This document shows positions 47,533 to 62,160 of a DNA stretch of 64,000 nucleotides, piece by piece (position 1 is the first letter of the stretch; each line of letters opens with the position of its first letter). Below the pieces are notes generated by a model. The model was not told where the DNA came from and did not search any database. It worked only from the letters and a program-made list of their open reading frames with translations. The stretch lies in the NCBI GenBank assembly GCA_034620365.1, contig JAQGEQ010000191.1, forward strand, positions 930,001-994,000, read 5' to 3'. The position numbers were made by a program, and so were the translations under genes. The DNA is from Pegea sp. RAD2-039. Taxonomy: Eukaryota > Chordata > Thaliacea > Salpida > Salpidae.

Positions 47533-48340
47533 CCACACCTGCTTTCCTGGCCCCTACGGTAGATGAGAAATGGGCAACTGAAGATCTACAGCAAATTCGG
47601 ACACAAAATCACCATATCTTGGGTCACAACACGGTGGTGGCAACCATTTCCCACAAGCTTAGGAAACTTGGGTCTGAGGTGAGTAGGAAACGTGGTTTTC
47701 CATCAAGTGAAAGATTCGTGAATCTGGATGTTGTTGATTAGGAAAAGGAAGATAAGATAGTAACGATTACTAACCCGACAATAGTAGCAGTAAGCAGAGA
47801 CTTAGTACTAGCAGAATCCGACAAAGTACAAACGTCTAACATCCTGAAGTGGATGTTTGGGAAAAGAAAAGATCTGGAGAGTTTGAAATGAGAACGTTGG
47901 CTCTTTTTATCGACTTCTAAGGTACCTGGACACCAACAAGCTGGTAATCTTTGACAAAGATGGACATGACAGCTGAATTTGTAAGATACCTTAAGTTAGA
48001 AAACTGGAATTGAATTCACAAATGTGTCCGTAGATGTTCGGATGTCTAAACGAAGAAGACTTTCGACAATCCCTGAAGTCAATCCGCTGTGTCTTAATTT
48101 TCTGAAAAGATCGAGAAGAAAAAGAAGACTTCCTGTGGATTCAACTATTTGTTAATGTCCCTTTCTTGGGGTTGTAGGGAAAAAGAAAACAAGAAGATCA
48201 ACATCTTGAGACACGCAGGGACTCCACAAACGAAAAGAGTGACTTTAGGTTAGCGACAAAACTCCCTACTCTGATTAGGATCCTTTTTCTGGATATTAAG
48301 AGACTTCTGGCTGCTATAATTTAGATAACTGACCAATTAA
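47533..48340 (+). other. Unclassified coding-like remnant
   Basis: GC-richer than the surroundings. From 47565 to 47891 one frame reads protein-like text (HILGHNTVVATISHKLRKLG; later TITNPTIVAVSRDLVLAE; ILKWMFGKRKDLE), interrupted. I do not recognise the family; a mobile-element protein is possible. Confidence 0.35.
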
Positions 48341-50165
48341 TCAGCAGATTTATTTTAGTTCTGGATTTACACTTCAAAAACACTAGTGTCATATTTTAAA
48401 GAGTAATTCTTGATTTGATTTTCAAAGTAACTACATCACAAACTAATTTAATTTTTATAATTTAACTTAAAGAGATGAAAACTGATCAATAAAAAAAGAT
48501 TGATTTATATTGTCATAATTTGATTTAAAATTATTTATGTCCAATTTCCTTCCTACAATTTTTATTTATATCTTTTTTCAAGTTAAGAAAACTTTGATGT
48601 TAAATTCACTTCTGAAAAAATTCAGTTAAAAATTTGAAAATTAATTTTAGTTGAAATTCATTCTGTTTCTTGTAAATAAAACTAACTGATCTACTCATAT
48701 CACAATTTGAATCACCAAAATTTTCTTTTTAAAGATTATATTGGACTTGATTGGTTAGAAGATGCTGTTCAAAGAAACCAGTAAACTTCAAGGACACATC
48801 TTCTGTAAGATGACTGGAAGTTGTGATGTTGAGATTATCAAACAATATTCCCAACTGTTTCATGATTGGTTAGTTGATGAAAACCACTGATTAAGAAATA
48901 ATGAGTTGGTAATATGTTGGGGTGTTTCCAGTGTTATTGTTGATTCTATTTTCAATTTATGTATATACTCATGCAACAAACTCTCAAATAAATCTTTTTA
49001 ATATCAAACTCAACTAATATGAAGTGATTCAACTGAATACTGGAAATTCATTAGTCAATTTCTTCAACTTTTCAATCTTATAAATATAATTCAGCAAATC
49101 TAACCTTTCAGCAAATTTTGAATTGTATATCTTAGAATTATAACTAAAGCTATTTTTTATTTAAATCAAAGTATTTTCATAAATTGGCAAAGTTTGTTTA
49201 TATAATATTTATAATCAAAAAGTTTCCGATTAAGGTTGATTATTGAGATGTCATATTCATGTAGAAAGTATTTCAAAGTTTAATTTCTAACTACAATCCT
49301 AAAATAATTCATTTTAATTATCTAAATTGTAAAAGTTAAATTAGCAGTTTAAATATAGCTGAGAACATTTGGACTCTAAATATAAGAGATAGTTTCTATT
49401 CACAAAATATTTTCTCTGATATTTATAATCTGAAGTTTTGATTTCGTCTCTTTGATAGTAAATCAGTTTTAATGAATAATTTTGTGAAAAAGTCCTCACT
49501 GGTTTGAAGACTCCTTAAATTGTATCATAACCAATTAACTTTTTTAAACATAAGTGAACAGTTTCTTCAATTACTTTGTTGAAGTAAATCTTAAAAGATT
49601 GATGATGAATATAACTGAATAAAATCTTTTATAAAAATGTTGAATTGAAGTTGTAGTAAAGTTCTAAACTGTTAGATAACCCATTTTGCTGCTAAGTTTG
49701 TATTAACAATCAACAACTCTATTAAGTGATCTCATCTTGGATTAATTAGAAAACTTCAAATATTTTTAGGAGATATCTTTAGGAAAATTAACTCTGCATT
49801 CGGCTGTACAATTTCTAACAACTTTGATTATTATGGGCAAGATAAATAGAATAATAAATTAATCTTTGACTGGTGTCATCGAAGAGTTTTTATTGACTAA
49901 TGTCACCAATCTAACTAGTTCTTGACTGATTCATTATTCTGTTTTGAATTAAATCAATTTTGCTACATTTCAACATTATACACTTTTGGGTCACATTTCA
50001 TTAAAAAGTAAAAACTAGATCAGTTTTTGCAAACAAGATTTATTTATTTGAATGACAATTAAACCTTATGATTAAAGTTGGCGTATTGTGCTACCTTATA
50101 TATTTTTCTATTGCTGTTAGGAGGATAACGAAGCAGATCGCTCTGAATGGCGCTCTCTACTCCGC
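48341..50165 (+). repeat. Third, diverged partial copy of the duplicon core
   Basis: Begins CAGCAGATTTATTTTAGTTC, like the module at 55,749. It parallels 40,180-41,560 in the left duplicon (GATGACTGGAAGTTGTGATGTT; TTTGCTGCTAAGTTTGTAT), and ends with GCAGATCGCTCTGAATGGC, matching GCAGATCGCTCCCAGTGGC at 46,952. The central LINE and exon-like segments are absent, so this may be nearer to the ancestral, uninterrupted unit. Confidence 0.55.
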
Positions 50166-50819
50166 AGACAAATCAAGAATAGAGAGAAAAACCAGTTCGA
50201 ATACTAATTTGATCAATCAACTAACTTTTGACTAATTCTTTTGCTTTGTTTGATCAAACAAATTTGATATGATAATACTTAGAAATTTTGAAATATATAA
50301 TCTAAACATATTCAGGTTTGATGCTCTGATGTTTTGCAATCGTCAAATAATATTTTGATAACATTTATTTGATAAAAATATAGTATCTTCATTTAATAAA
50401 TTCTTGTAGTTAATCAGAAGTTTCACTTTTACTGGTTAGTAGTTATCATTATTGAGATATCTTTAATTTATCTTTAATTGCAGTGTTTCGGTTTATAGTA
50501 ATTGTTTTTAATGATTTACAATTTTATAAAAAAATGTGAAAGTCAGCTACAAAACCATTCATTGTTATTAGCATGTCAATAGGGCCACAAAAAACTGGTC
50601 TTCAACCACAGGAGCTGATTTAAAATCAAATAGAGACTAACGATTCTATTTAGCCTTTTCAACATCAATTAAGCTTAAATATATATTTGTATTAGGAAGT
50701 GATTATTGGGCTTACGACTCTTCAACTTATGTTCGTATATTAAAATGATTAAGATTTAATTGTATTTAAAATTAACATAGAAATAGAACCAACACAATTT
50801 GAAGTCATTAGAAAGTACT
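50166..50819. other. AT-rich stretch without recognised feature
   Basis: No conserved exon or repeat match noticed between the third core copy and the minus-strand LINE. Confidence 0.4.
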
Positions 50820-53560
50820 ACTTCCTAATATAAATTATATTGAAATAGTAATAATAACAAAAGAAAGAACAATTCACAGTTTAGAAATGGCAATATTGTA
50901 ACGGTTCTACTTTTGCTTGAACAACGCGAGTCATTCTGGCACGACAGTGTCTGATGGCATCTGGTTCCAAGTACTAATTGTGCAGTATGAGAAAAATTCA
51001 ATCTGATTATTATTACCAGGTGATATGAGCTTATTAAGTGTGTCGTCTGAGTTAACATATCTTGAGGGAAGGACTAATGGAACAGCAATCATCAAACTAA
51101 AGGTCAATTAAATTGTGGATAGTTTTAAAAATAATAATTAAGTCGTATTTAGTTCGTCGAATTTCCAAAGTATCTAGAGTGAAGAAGCTGAGATGATGTG
51201 TATAACTATCGTATTTCATATTAAGTTTTCTGCATACCAATCTCGTAAATGTTGCCTGAATAGATTCGATTTTTTTAATGTCAACAACTTAATATGGCAT
51301 CCATGTACTAACAATGTATTTAAAAATCGAACGTAGGTACAATTTGAAAAGATTGATTAAAAAAGTATGGATCCGCTGAATTAAACGTATTTATAATAAG
51401 GTGGACAAGGTTGATTGAATTTTTATAGAATTTGGAAACATAATTGCGCCATTTAAAATCAGATGATAGAGTAACACCAAGGCTTAGGACCGAAGATATT
51501 CGTTTAATAATAAATCCATTAATGGAGTAATGGTTCAAGGAATTTGCAGCTGGTTTACGAGAAAAAGTCGTAAGTTCAGACATTGTGGGCTGGATTCTAA
51601 GCTGCCAGTTCATAGACCAGTTTTCTACAGCATGTAAAGCAATTTGAACTTGTGAATGATAACAAGATATTAGTTTGCTGCCATCTGCATACACAAACAC
51701 ACCGACATCATGTATTGCTACCAATCTTCTGATGATGTCTTCAATGAAAATTTAAAATAGATGGGGATCCAGAACAGAACCCTGAGGAACACCACTGGTG
51801 ACTTGACTAGAAGTAGATAAAAATCTTTCTACACATGTTTGTTAGATTCTACCTGATAAGTAATCTTCAATCCACTTTGAGATAAAGCTGCTGCTTTTTA
51901 AAGTTTGTAATACAGTAATGAAGTTGTGTCAGACAGAGTCAAACGCCTTAGCGAAATCGAGATACATGATGTCACAAGGAGTATTACTTTCATAATGGGC
52001 TGTAAGATCATTAATAAAAGTGAGATATGGAGTCAGGGAAGATCTCTGTAGTCAGTGAAACTGGTCGGTAGTTTATTGCAGTGTTTCTTGGACTCGTTTT
52101 ATGAATAGGAATAATGAAAGCTTTTTTCCAAATTTGTGGAACTCTTCTTCGCTTCAGAGTGATGTTACAGAGTAACAATGAAGGTAGTGATAACAAGGAA
52201 GTAATTTTTCTAAATAGAAACCAAAATATATCATCAGGAATGTTGGAAACTGATGATTTTAAAGAAGAAATAGTCCTAGATACTATATCGACCGTTATGT
52301 CAAGATCTCTCATCTCAGAGACATTTGTAGGAATGTTGGAGTAGGAAACATATGGAGTATCGTACTTATCGGTTATAAAACTTCTATTAAATTGATTTTT
52401 TAGCAATTCAGCTTTATTTTCTGGTTCCATCACAAACTGGTTGCTGTTATCAATAAAAGGGAAAAAGTGGTATTTTTGCTGAATCTATAAGAAAGTATAA
52501 GTTTCTCAATTGATTCTTTAACGATGTTAGTAAACCTTGAGAAAATAGTATTGATGTCTTTGGAAGAGATGAAAACAGAAATTCGGTCAACACCTGATAG
52601 AAGCTTGTTTATATCATTATAATTTCTACAGTAAAAATTTCTTTTGCTTGAAGTTTTAACTTTCATGAAAAAAAGCTTGATGAAACTTGACTTCAATCAT
52701 TTTGTGATTGCATATCGGAGCAAAAGGTTGTTTTTGATCAACGTAAATAATGTTCTAAGGTGTTGATGTAATAAGAAGCTCAAAAATATTACCACTAACT
52801 TGGGTTGGAAAAGTGACCATCTGAGATAGATTATTGGCACCGAGGAAGCTTACAAAGGCATAAGTTAGATTGGCTGAATTAATATTGTCGCTTTTCGAAT
52901 TAATCAATTTTCCCATAAATGCTAGATTCGGGTTATTCCGATCAATTTTACTATAATCAAAATCCCCAATAATTATGTAACTCAGGACACACAACACTCT
53001 TCATAACCTTCAATAAGGCCTTAACAGTAGATTATCTCATCAGTAGATTTGTACGGTAGTAGGTAAGTACAAATAAAAGAAGAAAATTTGATCGTTGAGT
53101 AATGAAAATCGAAAGCGATAATCTCAAATCCTGCATAATGGCATCAATCTGAATTCTGGAGGTCTTGAGTGCAAGCGATGTTTTGTAAATTACTCAAACA
53201 CTGTCCCTTTATCATACATTCTGTTACAACGTAAAGCACAAAAAACTTTATCGTAAACCAGAAAAGAATCAGGATGCAACGGTTTTAACCAAGTTTCTGT
53301 AAAAAAAACCACATGTAAAATCTTGGGAATTCAAAAGAGCTTTCAATTGGAAATTGCATTAATATTCGACCGCACGTTGAACAACATACCTAATGTAATA
53401 GAAGGATTGTCTTTTTGACAATTTTGAGATTTGATGATAGGCTTCTGTAGATTGATATCTTTGGCTGAAAGGAATGCATTCACAAGTTTGTGCAAAGAGA
53501 GCTTGATAAAAGTAGATGTGTGTCCAGTGGTTATTTGACACTTCGGTTTTTTGAAAAATA
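50820..53560 (-). repeat. Longest LINE copy: endonuclease plus reverse transcriptase
   Basis: Minus-strand non-LTR retrotransposon of about 2.7 kb. From its 5' side: an APE-type endonuclease (53,560-52,750; readable KPLHPDSFLVYDKVFC, then IIGDFDYSKID as the GDFN-like box), a linker (52,700-52,430), the RT N-terminal part (52,433-52,011; VPQIWKKAFIIPIHK and INYRPVSLT), the RT core (51,724-51,320; VFVYADGSKLIS where YADD is expected, so the second catalytic Asp reads Gly), then the C-terminal domain and 3' end near 50,820. Several stops and frame changes break it into four or more open pieces. Same family as the plus-strand copies; CR1/L2/Jockey-like by wording. No intact ORF1 seen. Confidence 0.85.
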
Positions 53561-54916
53561 GTTGATTTATTCTATAAACCTAATCGATCAGAATTAATAA
53601 GCTATAAGAATCTTCACTTTAATACATAGTAAGTGATAAAAAACAAATAGATTTCAATTTTATCTCAGCTGCACATTTATTAATAGAAAATAAAACAACA
53701 CATGATATTTACCAGCAAAATATTCTGATCCTTACAAAAAAAAATACTAGTCCAAGAAAATTTATGAAGTCACAAACACAAATTAAGAAATCAATTAAAT
53801 CGTTAGATGAAAAAATAATTATAAGATAAACTATTCTTCTATAACAGAGAATACACAATACAAACAATTTTAGAGTTCTGTATCCAGCGTGGACTTGTTT
53901 AACAGCGCAATAAAATCATTGAATTGAACCACTTTTGCTACTAGCAAAATACGGAAAAATAAAACCACTTTTGCAGCTTAAAGCTTATTACTCGGTAAAA
54001 ATGATATTAAAAGTTTCTCATAGTTAAAAAAAGGCTAATTTAAGATTGAGTCCATCAAATTATTCTAATAATAAATGTTTCAACATTTTAAATAAATTAA
54101 TTTCATTCTTTTATGTAATTAACCAAATTCGGTCTTACTTGATACCAAGTGGTTTGTTGACATTTTGATGTTTAGTTGTTAAAGCTTTTAGCACATGTTT
54201 AGAATGGTTTATATTAGTGGTTAATTTGTTTATTTAATATATATTGTAACTTGATTTAAATAGTATTTTTTATTTGTTTACTTAATTTCAATGTTATTAT
54301 TTTCATTTGTCTTATTGTGTTAAAGAAAATATTGTTGATTAAGTTTTTTTATATAATTAAGAAAAATTGTGTTTATATTTAAAAAAGGAAATTATTTTAT
54401 CTAAAAAATATAAGTTTTACTAATTACAACTCATAGATTTAAGTTATTCTACTTGGCCATTAAATTATGTTAAATGATTATTATGTATATAATATATTTA
54501 TCCTAATGTTTACTTTCTGGAATTATAAGAAATAAACTAAAAAAATCATTAATTATCAACAACTTCTAATATTTTTTCTTATTGAAAATTGAAATATTGT
54601 TTAAAAAGATAATTTTGATATTTATTCTTCAACTAGTTAATAAATTTTTCCAGTTATATGATTTTAATATAATAAATATATAAAAGTAGTATAATATTGT
54701 GATGCTTATAAATTTATTGTTTTTGTTTTAAATAGTTTTTAAAAAATAATGTAATTTATTTAATTTTGTCTAGAAGTTTAATTATTAGTTAAAATTTTAA
54801 TATTTATTACTTATCTATTGATATTTTTATTATAATTGTTTACATATAAATCTAACCAGTAGATGGTAAATTATCCATTATGACAATATCTTTCATTATG
54901 AATGTATCTATGCACC
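53561..54916. other. AT-rich spacer between LINE and right duplicon
   Basis: No gene recognised. A segment near 53,735-53,790 (ATACTAGTCCAAGAAAAT) resembles 38,900-38,950, just before the left duplicon. This suggests that the shared flank extends slightly left of the main match and was split here. Confidence 0.4.
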
Positions 54917-57900
54917 ATGTATGAGCTTGCCTAACTTTTAAAAACTTTAGTCATAGACAAGGAAAGATATTTTGTCTTTTATTTAAAACTTATATAAATA
55001 ATCAGTTATTTAAGTAAGTTATTCTTTTTTTAAAAATGAGAAAAATAAAAGAAACATGTTTTTATATAAATGAAAGTGGTCAGTTTATTAGGTCTTTAAA
55101 ATCAATTTCATTAACAAATAGTTATTTAGCATTTTGTACAATTTATCATTTATTACAATACTCAAAAAGTTTGTCAACTTACCCTTACCTCTTCTCAATT
55201 CAATGTGTATCTACTTGGATATCTAGGTGACTTTGTACAGATTTTAGAATCAAAATGATTGTTGTGTCTTCTTTCTAAGAATATATATAAAATTATCTTT
55301 GTTTATTTTCTGGCTAAGGATTTCTTATCTCCATTAGTGTAATCTAGAAACTCAATATTATAAAATAATTAAATTTTTAATACAACAAGCTTGAAGAAAA
55401 TTACTTGATTGAAATTATATATTTTCTCAATAATTCTCTAATTATTATTCATTACAGTTTATAAGATAAAGTAAACTTATTTCATTGATTTCTTTACAAG
55501 ACTATTAATAAAAACAACAATTTTCAAGGCAGTTAAGAAATTAACTGGTAGCAGGTCTATAAATATACAAAGAAGGATGCCACGTCAAACAAATGCTGAT
55601 GAAAAGTTGTAGCTTAAGTTAGTTTTCAAATAGTTATCAGTTTTGTATAATTGCTTTCAATCTTTTTGACAATTGAAGTGGTCACATGTATGTCAGAAGA
55701 CTTTGTATAAATAATAGACAACTCAATATCAAATAAGAATTTAATTGACAGATTTATTTTAGTCCTTGATTTACAGTTATGAAACATTGGTCTTATATTC
55801 TAAACTTTCATTTGATCTGTATAATCAATTAATATAATAGTTAGTTTGTTTTCTATGTACAAGGATTTTATTCAATTAAACAAGATTTTTGGATTTGATT
55901 TTGGAAATAATTTCATATCTTTTTAGATTGATAACATTACAAATTAACTGAATACTTGAATTTAAGCAGCAAGAAAAATAAACTGATAAAAAAATTACAA
56001 GATATCTACAACAAAGCGAATTTGAAGAAAGGAAAATTGAAATGAAAAATGATATGAGTATGAACCTGATATAATCAAATTAATGACAAAGTCATGTGAT
56101 TACAAGTTAGTAAAACATTGATGAGTGCAATAATTTAAGTTGTAGCATAAAAAACTTTGCTTATTTTGTAAATATCAATTAGCTTTTAATAGTTATGAGT
56201 TATTTCAATTTATGTTTATCTGATTTGTTCAATTTCTTATTTTAATTAAGTAAATTTCAATGATTTCAGTGAAGTTTTGTGGATTTGGAAAAGTTGGCGA
56301 GATGAAAGGGGTCCTAAAATAAGAAACGACTGGTTGTGTGACAAAGAAATCAAGAAACAAGACTCACGTTTGGATGGTTTGTTCAACTAACTTGTTACAA
56401 ATTGCTTTTAATTCAAGTTGTGTCACTTTTGAAAATCATTTCTAAAATGATTATTACAATTTGCTCAGGGTGAAGTAATCTTGAAAAACAATAAAGATTT
56501 TTGTATGATACAAATAATATATCTGAAGAAATGTGACTTGAATGTTGAATGTAGATTTTGTAACTTCAAATTCATGCCTACATCTGATACAATCTTCATC
56601 AGATTATTAGAGATAGAGTCAAATTAAATTGATCACTTTCCACTCACCTGTTAGGTAATTGTTGGATTTTCTATCAAAACGTATCATCGAATTTAAAAAC
56701 ATTTTGTAAAAGACTTTTTCATTCAATTCACTTTTGATATAACTCAGATGAGTATTCAAACATTAAAAACATTTTAAATATATTGAAAGTTAATTTTATT
56801 TATTACAAACAAAACTAACTGGTTTATTAATTTCAGTATTTGCATTTCCAAACTTTTATTTCATTCGGAACTTTTACTTTTAGAAGATCAGTTGTCAACA
56901 ATCATCAACTCAATAGAGATGTCTTATGTGAGATGACTGGAACTTGTGATGTTTCTACTATCCATTCAAACAATGTTTCAAACTGAGACATGATTGGTTA
57001 GTTGAAGAGAACAGCTGATTTGGAAATATGATAGGTTGATAATATGTAGGAATACTCTTACAGTTATTATTGTTTCTACATCTACTATTTCAATTTGTAC
57101 TCGAGTTTTATTCGTAAAAGAAACCAACTCTTAACTACTGTATAAATAAATAGTTTTATAATGTTTTATTACAAATACAACAAACATTTTTTATATAAAT
57201 CAAATTGGTAGTAAAAGAATTAGCAAAATTTTATTTACAAAATTGCTTTTAATAAATGAAATTTAAAGTCGAAATATGAAATGTTGCATTTATAGAAAGA
57301 TTATTTTCTAGCATAGTTTTGAAATATTGTTTCAAATGAATCCATTTTAGCTCTGCAAATTGTTAACGATGAATTAGCTGCGAAATTAAGTTGCAGCTTA
57401 TCTAACTTCAAGAGCTGGTATCTATATAAGTAATATTTTCTTTATATACGAAATTATTATCAATAATAATTTTAAGGAAAGTTTACTGCTAGGATTCGAA
57501 ATTGTTAAACTATCAAGATAACTTCTCTGACTGAAATTTAAATGAATGAAAAATTGTTTTGAAATTCAAGTAAATTTATTTAAAGACCTTTTTTTCAAAG
57601 AAATAAAACGTCAACTAAATTGTGTTGAGTATACTCACAGAAGAAACCTCTAAAACTCAATCTCTGCATGATAGAGTTTATTAGTTGTAATAAGTAAGAA
57701 TGGCTAGGAAGAAGTTCTATAAATGAGGGTAGCATTATATTTGAAACTATTTAATAGAATGACATAATTTGCTACTAAGTTTGTATCAGCAACTAACAAA
57801 TCTCGCTGTAGATCTCACATGAATTTAGATAGAATATTTGCAAACTATTTCTAAAAGCAATTGCTCTAAAAATAGCTTATTTGCTATCGACACCATACTT

Positions 57901-58509
57901 CATAACAACTTTTGACTGTAATGTGCAAGATTAATTTGTAGGATAATATTTCCTCCGAATGGTGACAGTAATAAGTTTTTAGATAAAAGCCTACATTGAT
58001 CTGACTAGCTTTAAACTGTTTTGATTCATTATCAAAATTAAATCAGTTTTGACGGTACTTTTAATATAATTTTCTTAGGCACCCTAACTTAAAAGTAAAC
58101 TTTTTTTGTAGCTTTGAACTCATAAAGAAGTCTTTAAATGTTTATACAACTAAATTTAGAGAGAATGAAACTTATAAACTCAATAATGACATTCATGCTC
58201 ATATTTCTTTATGAGCTCTATGCTTACTGCTAAAATTGTTATGTAAGTTTATAATACTTAACATATATCTAAAAGTAGTATCAGTTTCTACAACTAATCA
58301 ATTATATCGCTAAAACCTTTCACCAATTTAATTAGAACATTTTTGGATAAATCTAAATAAAATTATGACAAAAATAAATCTGTGCAAAAATATACTCTGA
58401 CACGAAATCTTAAAAAAAATAAAATATAGATAAATGTAGTAGCATGTTTCTGCAAAGTGAATATTTACATTACAAAAATGCTAATATCAAATAATGTTAT
58501 TAAACTTAT

Positions 58510-59735
58510 TAATCAACAACTTTATCTTACAGTGGATTGAAGATTACTTATCAGGTAGAACACAACAAATTCCTGTAGAAAGACCTTTATCTACTCCTAG
58601 TCAAGTCATCAGTGGTGTTTCTCAGGGTTCCGTTCTGGGTCCCCATTGTCTTTTTACTTTTCATTGAAGACCTCATCACAAGGAGAGTAGCAGTAAATGA
58701 TGTTAGTGTATTTGTGTATGCAGATGATATGAAACTATAATTTTTTAATCCTTCAAGACTTCAAACTGCACTACACACTATAGAAAATTGGTCTAAGTAG
58801 AATTGGCAGCTTAGAATCCAGCCCGTAAACCGGCGACAGATTGTTGAACTATTACTCCATCAATAAATTGATTATTCGACAAGTATCTTAGATCGTAGAC
58901 TTTGGTATTACCCTATAATCTGAATTTAAATGGCACATTTATGTTTCCAAAATCTTTTGAAAAATCAATCAACCTTCTCTACCTTGTTATAAAGACCTTT
59001 AATTCTAAGGTTCCATGCTTTTTTATCAATCTTTTCAAATTGTACGTACGTTTAATTCTTGAATACAATGTTAGTGCATGGATGCCATATCAAGTTAGTG
59101 ATATCAAAAAAATCCAGTCTGTTCAGGTTACATTTACGAGATTAGTAAGCAGGAAATTTAATCTTAAATACAATAGTTATAAACATCGTCTCAGCTTCTT
59201 CAACATAAATACTTTAAAAGTTCGACGAGTTAAATACGATTTAATTATTATTTTTAAAATTATGAACATTTAATTGACCTTCAGTTTGACTTTGTTTCCA
59301 TTAGTCCTTCCCTCAAGTTATACCAACTCAGACTACACACATTACATCTTATTAGCTCATATCACCGTGTACATTAATCAGATTGAATTTTTTCTCATAC
59401 CGTACAATTAGTACATGGAACCAGCTGCCATCAGATATTTTTATGTCAGAATCACTCGCTATGCTCAAGCAGAAGTTGAACCGTTATAATATTGCCAACA
59501 TTGCCATTTCTAAAACTTGAATTATCTATTTTCTAAATATTATTATCATTCTATGTAATGCTTTAAGGACTTCTGAAATGACATGTGTTACATCTTTTTC
59601 TTCCTGTATTTCTAAATTAAAAGATGTTAGTTGTGAGAATGTGTTTTAGCGGGAAGGGCTTGCTTCAGGTACCCTCCTTTGCATTTATTGTAATAAATAA
59701 ATAGATAAATAAATCAATAGATAAATAAAAATTTC
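58510..59735 (+). repeat. LINE 3' half inside the right duplicon
   Basis: Counterpart of 42,030-43,245. Readable pieces: VISGVSQGSVLG, VFVYADDMK (here with an intact YADD) and YVRLILEYNVSAWMPYQVSD within a 123-codon open frame at 58902-59273. Tail GTGTTTTAGCGGGAAGGG....GTACCCTCCTTTGCATTT then TAAATA repeats. 5' truncated at the same place as the left copy. Confidence 0.8.
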
Positions 59736-62160
59736 ACTTACGAATGAGATTCTAAAGTTATAGTGTAAACGAAAATATCGACCATTTTTGATTTATTTAC
59801 TTTTAAAGCTTGCTCTTAACTTAAAGAGTAAAGTTACTTAAATTTTGTTGAAGTTGATACTCAATGGTATGTTGTCATTTAGAAATTATTTTTGTTAAAA
59901 CTGTTAACACATGGTTGGTTGGATTTGTTTTTGTAGTTGATTAAAATATTTTGTGAATTTGTTGTAAAAGAGTTTGCTTTTTTAATTGTGTTTAATATTC
60001 TTTTGTTTATAACTTATTTTGGATGAGTTGTATTCTAAAATGAATTACTTAAATCTTTATAAATCAGTTTCAAAATGAGGTATTAATTATGATTTTTATA
60101 AATACAAAAGTTTGAACTGATTTTGCGTTTCCAATGAAATTATCCTTACCAATCATCACTGACTAACCTCAGTATATATTTCTTATTTTTATCAAGATAT
60201 TGTTACATTTAAATGGTATATTATATCATTATTAAATTATGATAATAACTTATGTTCTTAAAAAAACTTTAATAATCTTTCATAAATATATGTTAAAATA
60301 GAATAGAGTTTCTTAGAATTAATTAGAAATATGATGTGAATAATTTATAGTAAAGTTATGATTAAATTTATTTGAAATTGATATAATTTATTTCTGTAGA
60401 TATTTAATTATACTTCAATTGAATTGTTTTTATTGCAAGTGGGAACTTTTACACAAATAATAGTGTAGGTTTGAAAATATTATTTTTGTTTAAAATCTTC
60501 TTGTTATGTTTGTAAAAGTGATGTGTACTAATAGCTATGTTTATTAATATGTATATTAATAGCTCTTTTACCATTGATATATTAAAGAGTTTTAAAATAG
60601 TTTTAGATTAACTTTCAAATAATTCAAAAGCGTTCACATAGTTCAATAAAATCAACTTTGACAAAGATGTTAACTTTTCAGTAAAAAAGTTGGAAAATAG
60701 TTTTATTTTTCTAATTTATTACATGATTAAAAAAAAAATCTGTTTAATTTTATTAAATGATTTTATTAAGATATGTCTCCCATATTATATCTGTGTTTTA
60801 AAGCAAACTACTAGTTATAACAAGTTTTTGAAATTAACCTCTTAAGATGCTTCTGAAGCTTTATTAATTTTCATTTTTATTTATTGATTTCTAATCAATT
60901 TTATATTAAAATTTTGTTTTTAGAATTGTTTTGAAACTTACCACTGAAAATTTGTGTTCAGACAAATCATTTGTTGGTCAATGTTTAAATTGTTCTTTTC
61001 CATCTTTCATGACTTCCAAATCATCTGCTTCATCATTTGTATTAATTTCTAAATTTTATCATCACTATTTAAAACAGATTTTGAAATCAAATCTTTTGCA
61101 GCTTCTTAAAACAGTTTTATTTTTCTTACAGACCAACAATCAAACTACAAACTGAAAAACAAATGTTTATCTAGTTGTTGATAAAGTATCTTCAAATAAG
61201 ATCTTCATCTTCATTAAGGAATGGAATTAGAATAATCAACCAATCTTCATCTTCCTATTAAACAAGAATTTTGTAATTTCAACAGAAGATAGAAGTAAGT
61301 AGAAATCAATTTCTTTCTCTTCTACAAGTAGAGTGGGAACTGAGGTCTCAAAACTTCCCAAAATATCGCCATGGTCTTCACCATCTTTCTTCAGATAGAC
61401 TCCTATCCCTTATGCTTCTAACAACTTTGTAATGGTAGCCAGGTCAACTCTGTCTTTGATGACGTTATTGTGACTAGATGACTTCATCTGTTAAGTTGAC
61501 TTTATCCAAGTTTCCCTGGTAGGGTGACAAGCGACCCATAAATCCTACATCTTGCTTCCAGTTGACACATTTGTTGTCTTTTTTAGTTAGAAGTATGATA
61601 ATTGTAATCAACCTTCTCCCAGGTTCAAACCTGAAAGCTTTGACATAAAGTTCTACTCCATAGATGCTTCATGCTTGCTAGATTTACCTTTCTGGGACAA
61701 GTCGAGACCCATTTAGTGAGTATCTTTAGTATATCACTCATCAGTTTGTAAGATGCGTTTGTCAGAACCCACTCTGTTTGCATTCAATCCACAAAAGAGT
61801 CAGTCTCGTTTCAACATCCTCACTCAGCTAGTGTTGCTTGTTATTTGGTTGTAGTAACAACATCGCGTTTCACTTAGTGGTGGCTTCTCTGTGTTTCGAC
61901 TTCATTATTACTTCACAATCATCAAACTCACTTTTAATTTAATTCTTTTCAGCTCCTTTGAGGCAAACAAGTGAAGTTGTGTAAAGACTGCTTTCATGAT
62001 GGAAACTGAAGTCAATCCATTGAGGTAGAGGACAAAACTTGATTTGTTTTCAACTATTTTATGGATCAATTATATCAGAAGTTGTCGTTCCTGTTACACC
62101 TACAAGACAGGTAACCACCTCGCTGGCGATTCCATTTTTATGACAGCTTTGATTGTTTAG

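Noticed and set aside
47335-47760. Long terminal repeat of an LTR retrotransposon
   Set aside because: TATA-like and AATAAA signals suggest it, but each duplicon shows a single copy and I see no paired end repeat or clear primer-binding site within the window.
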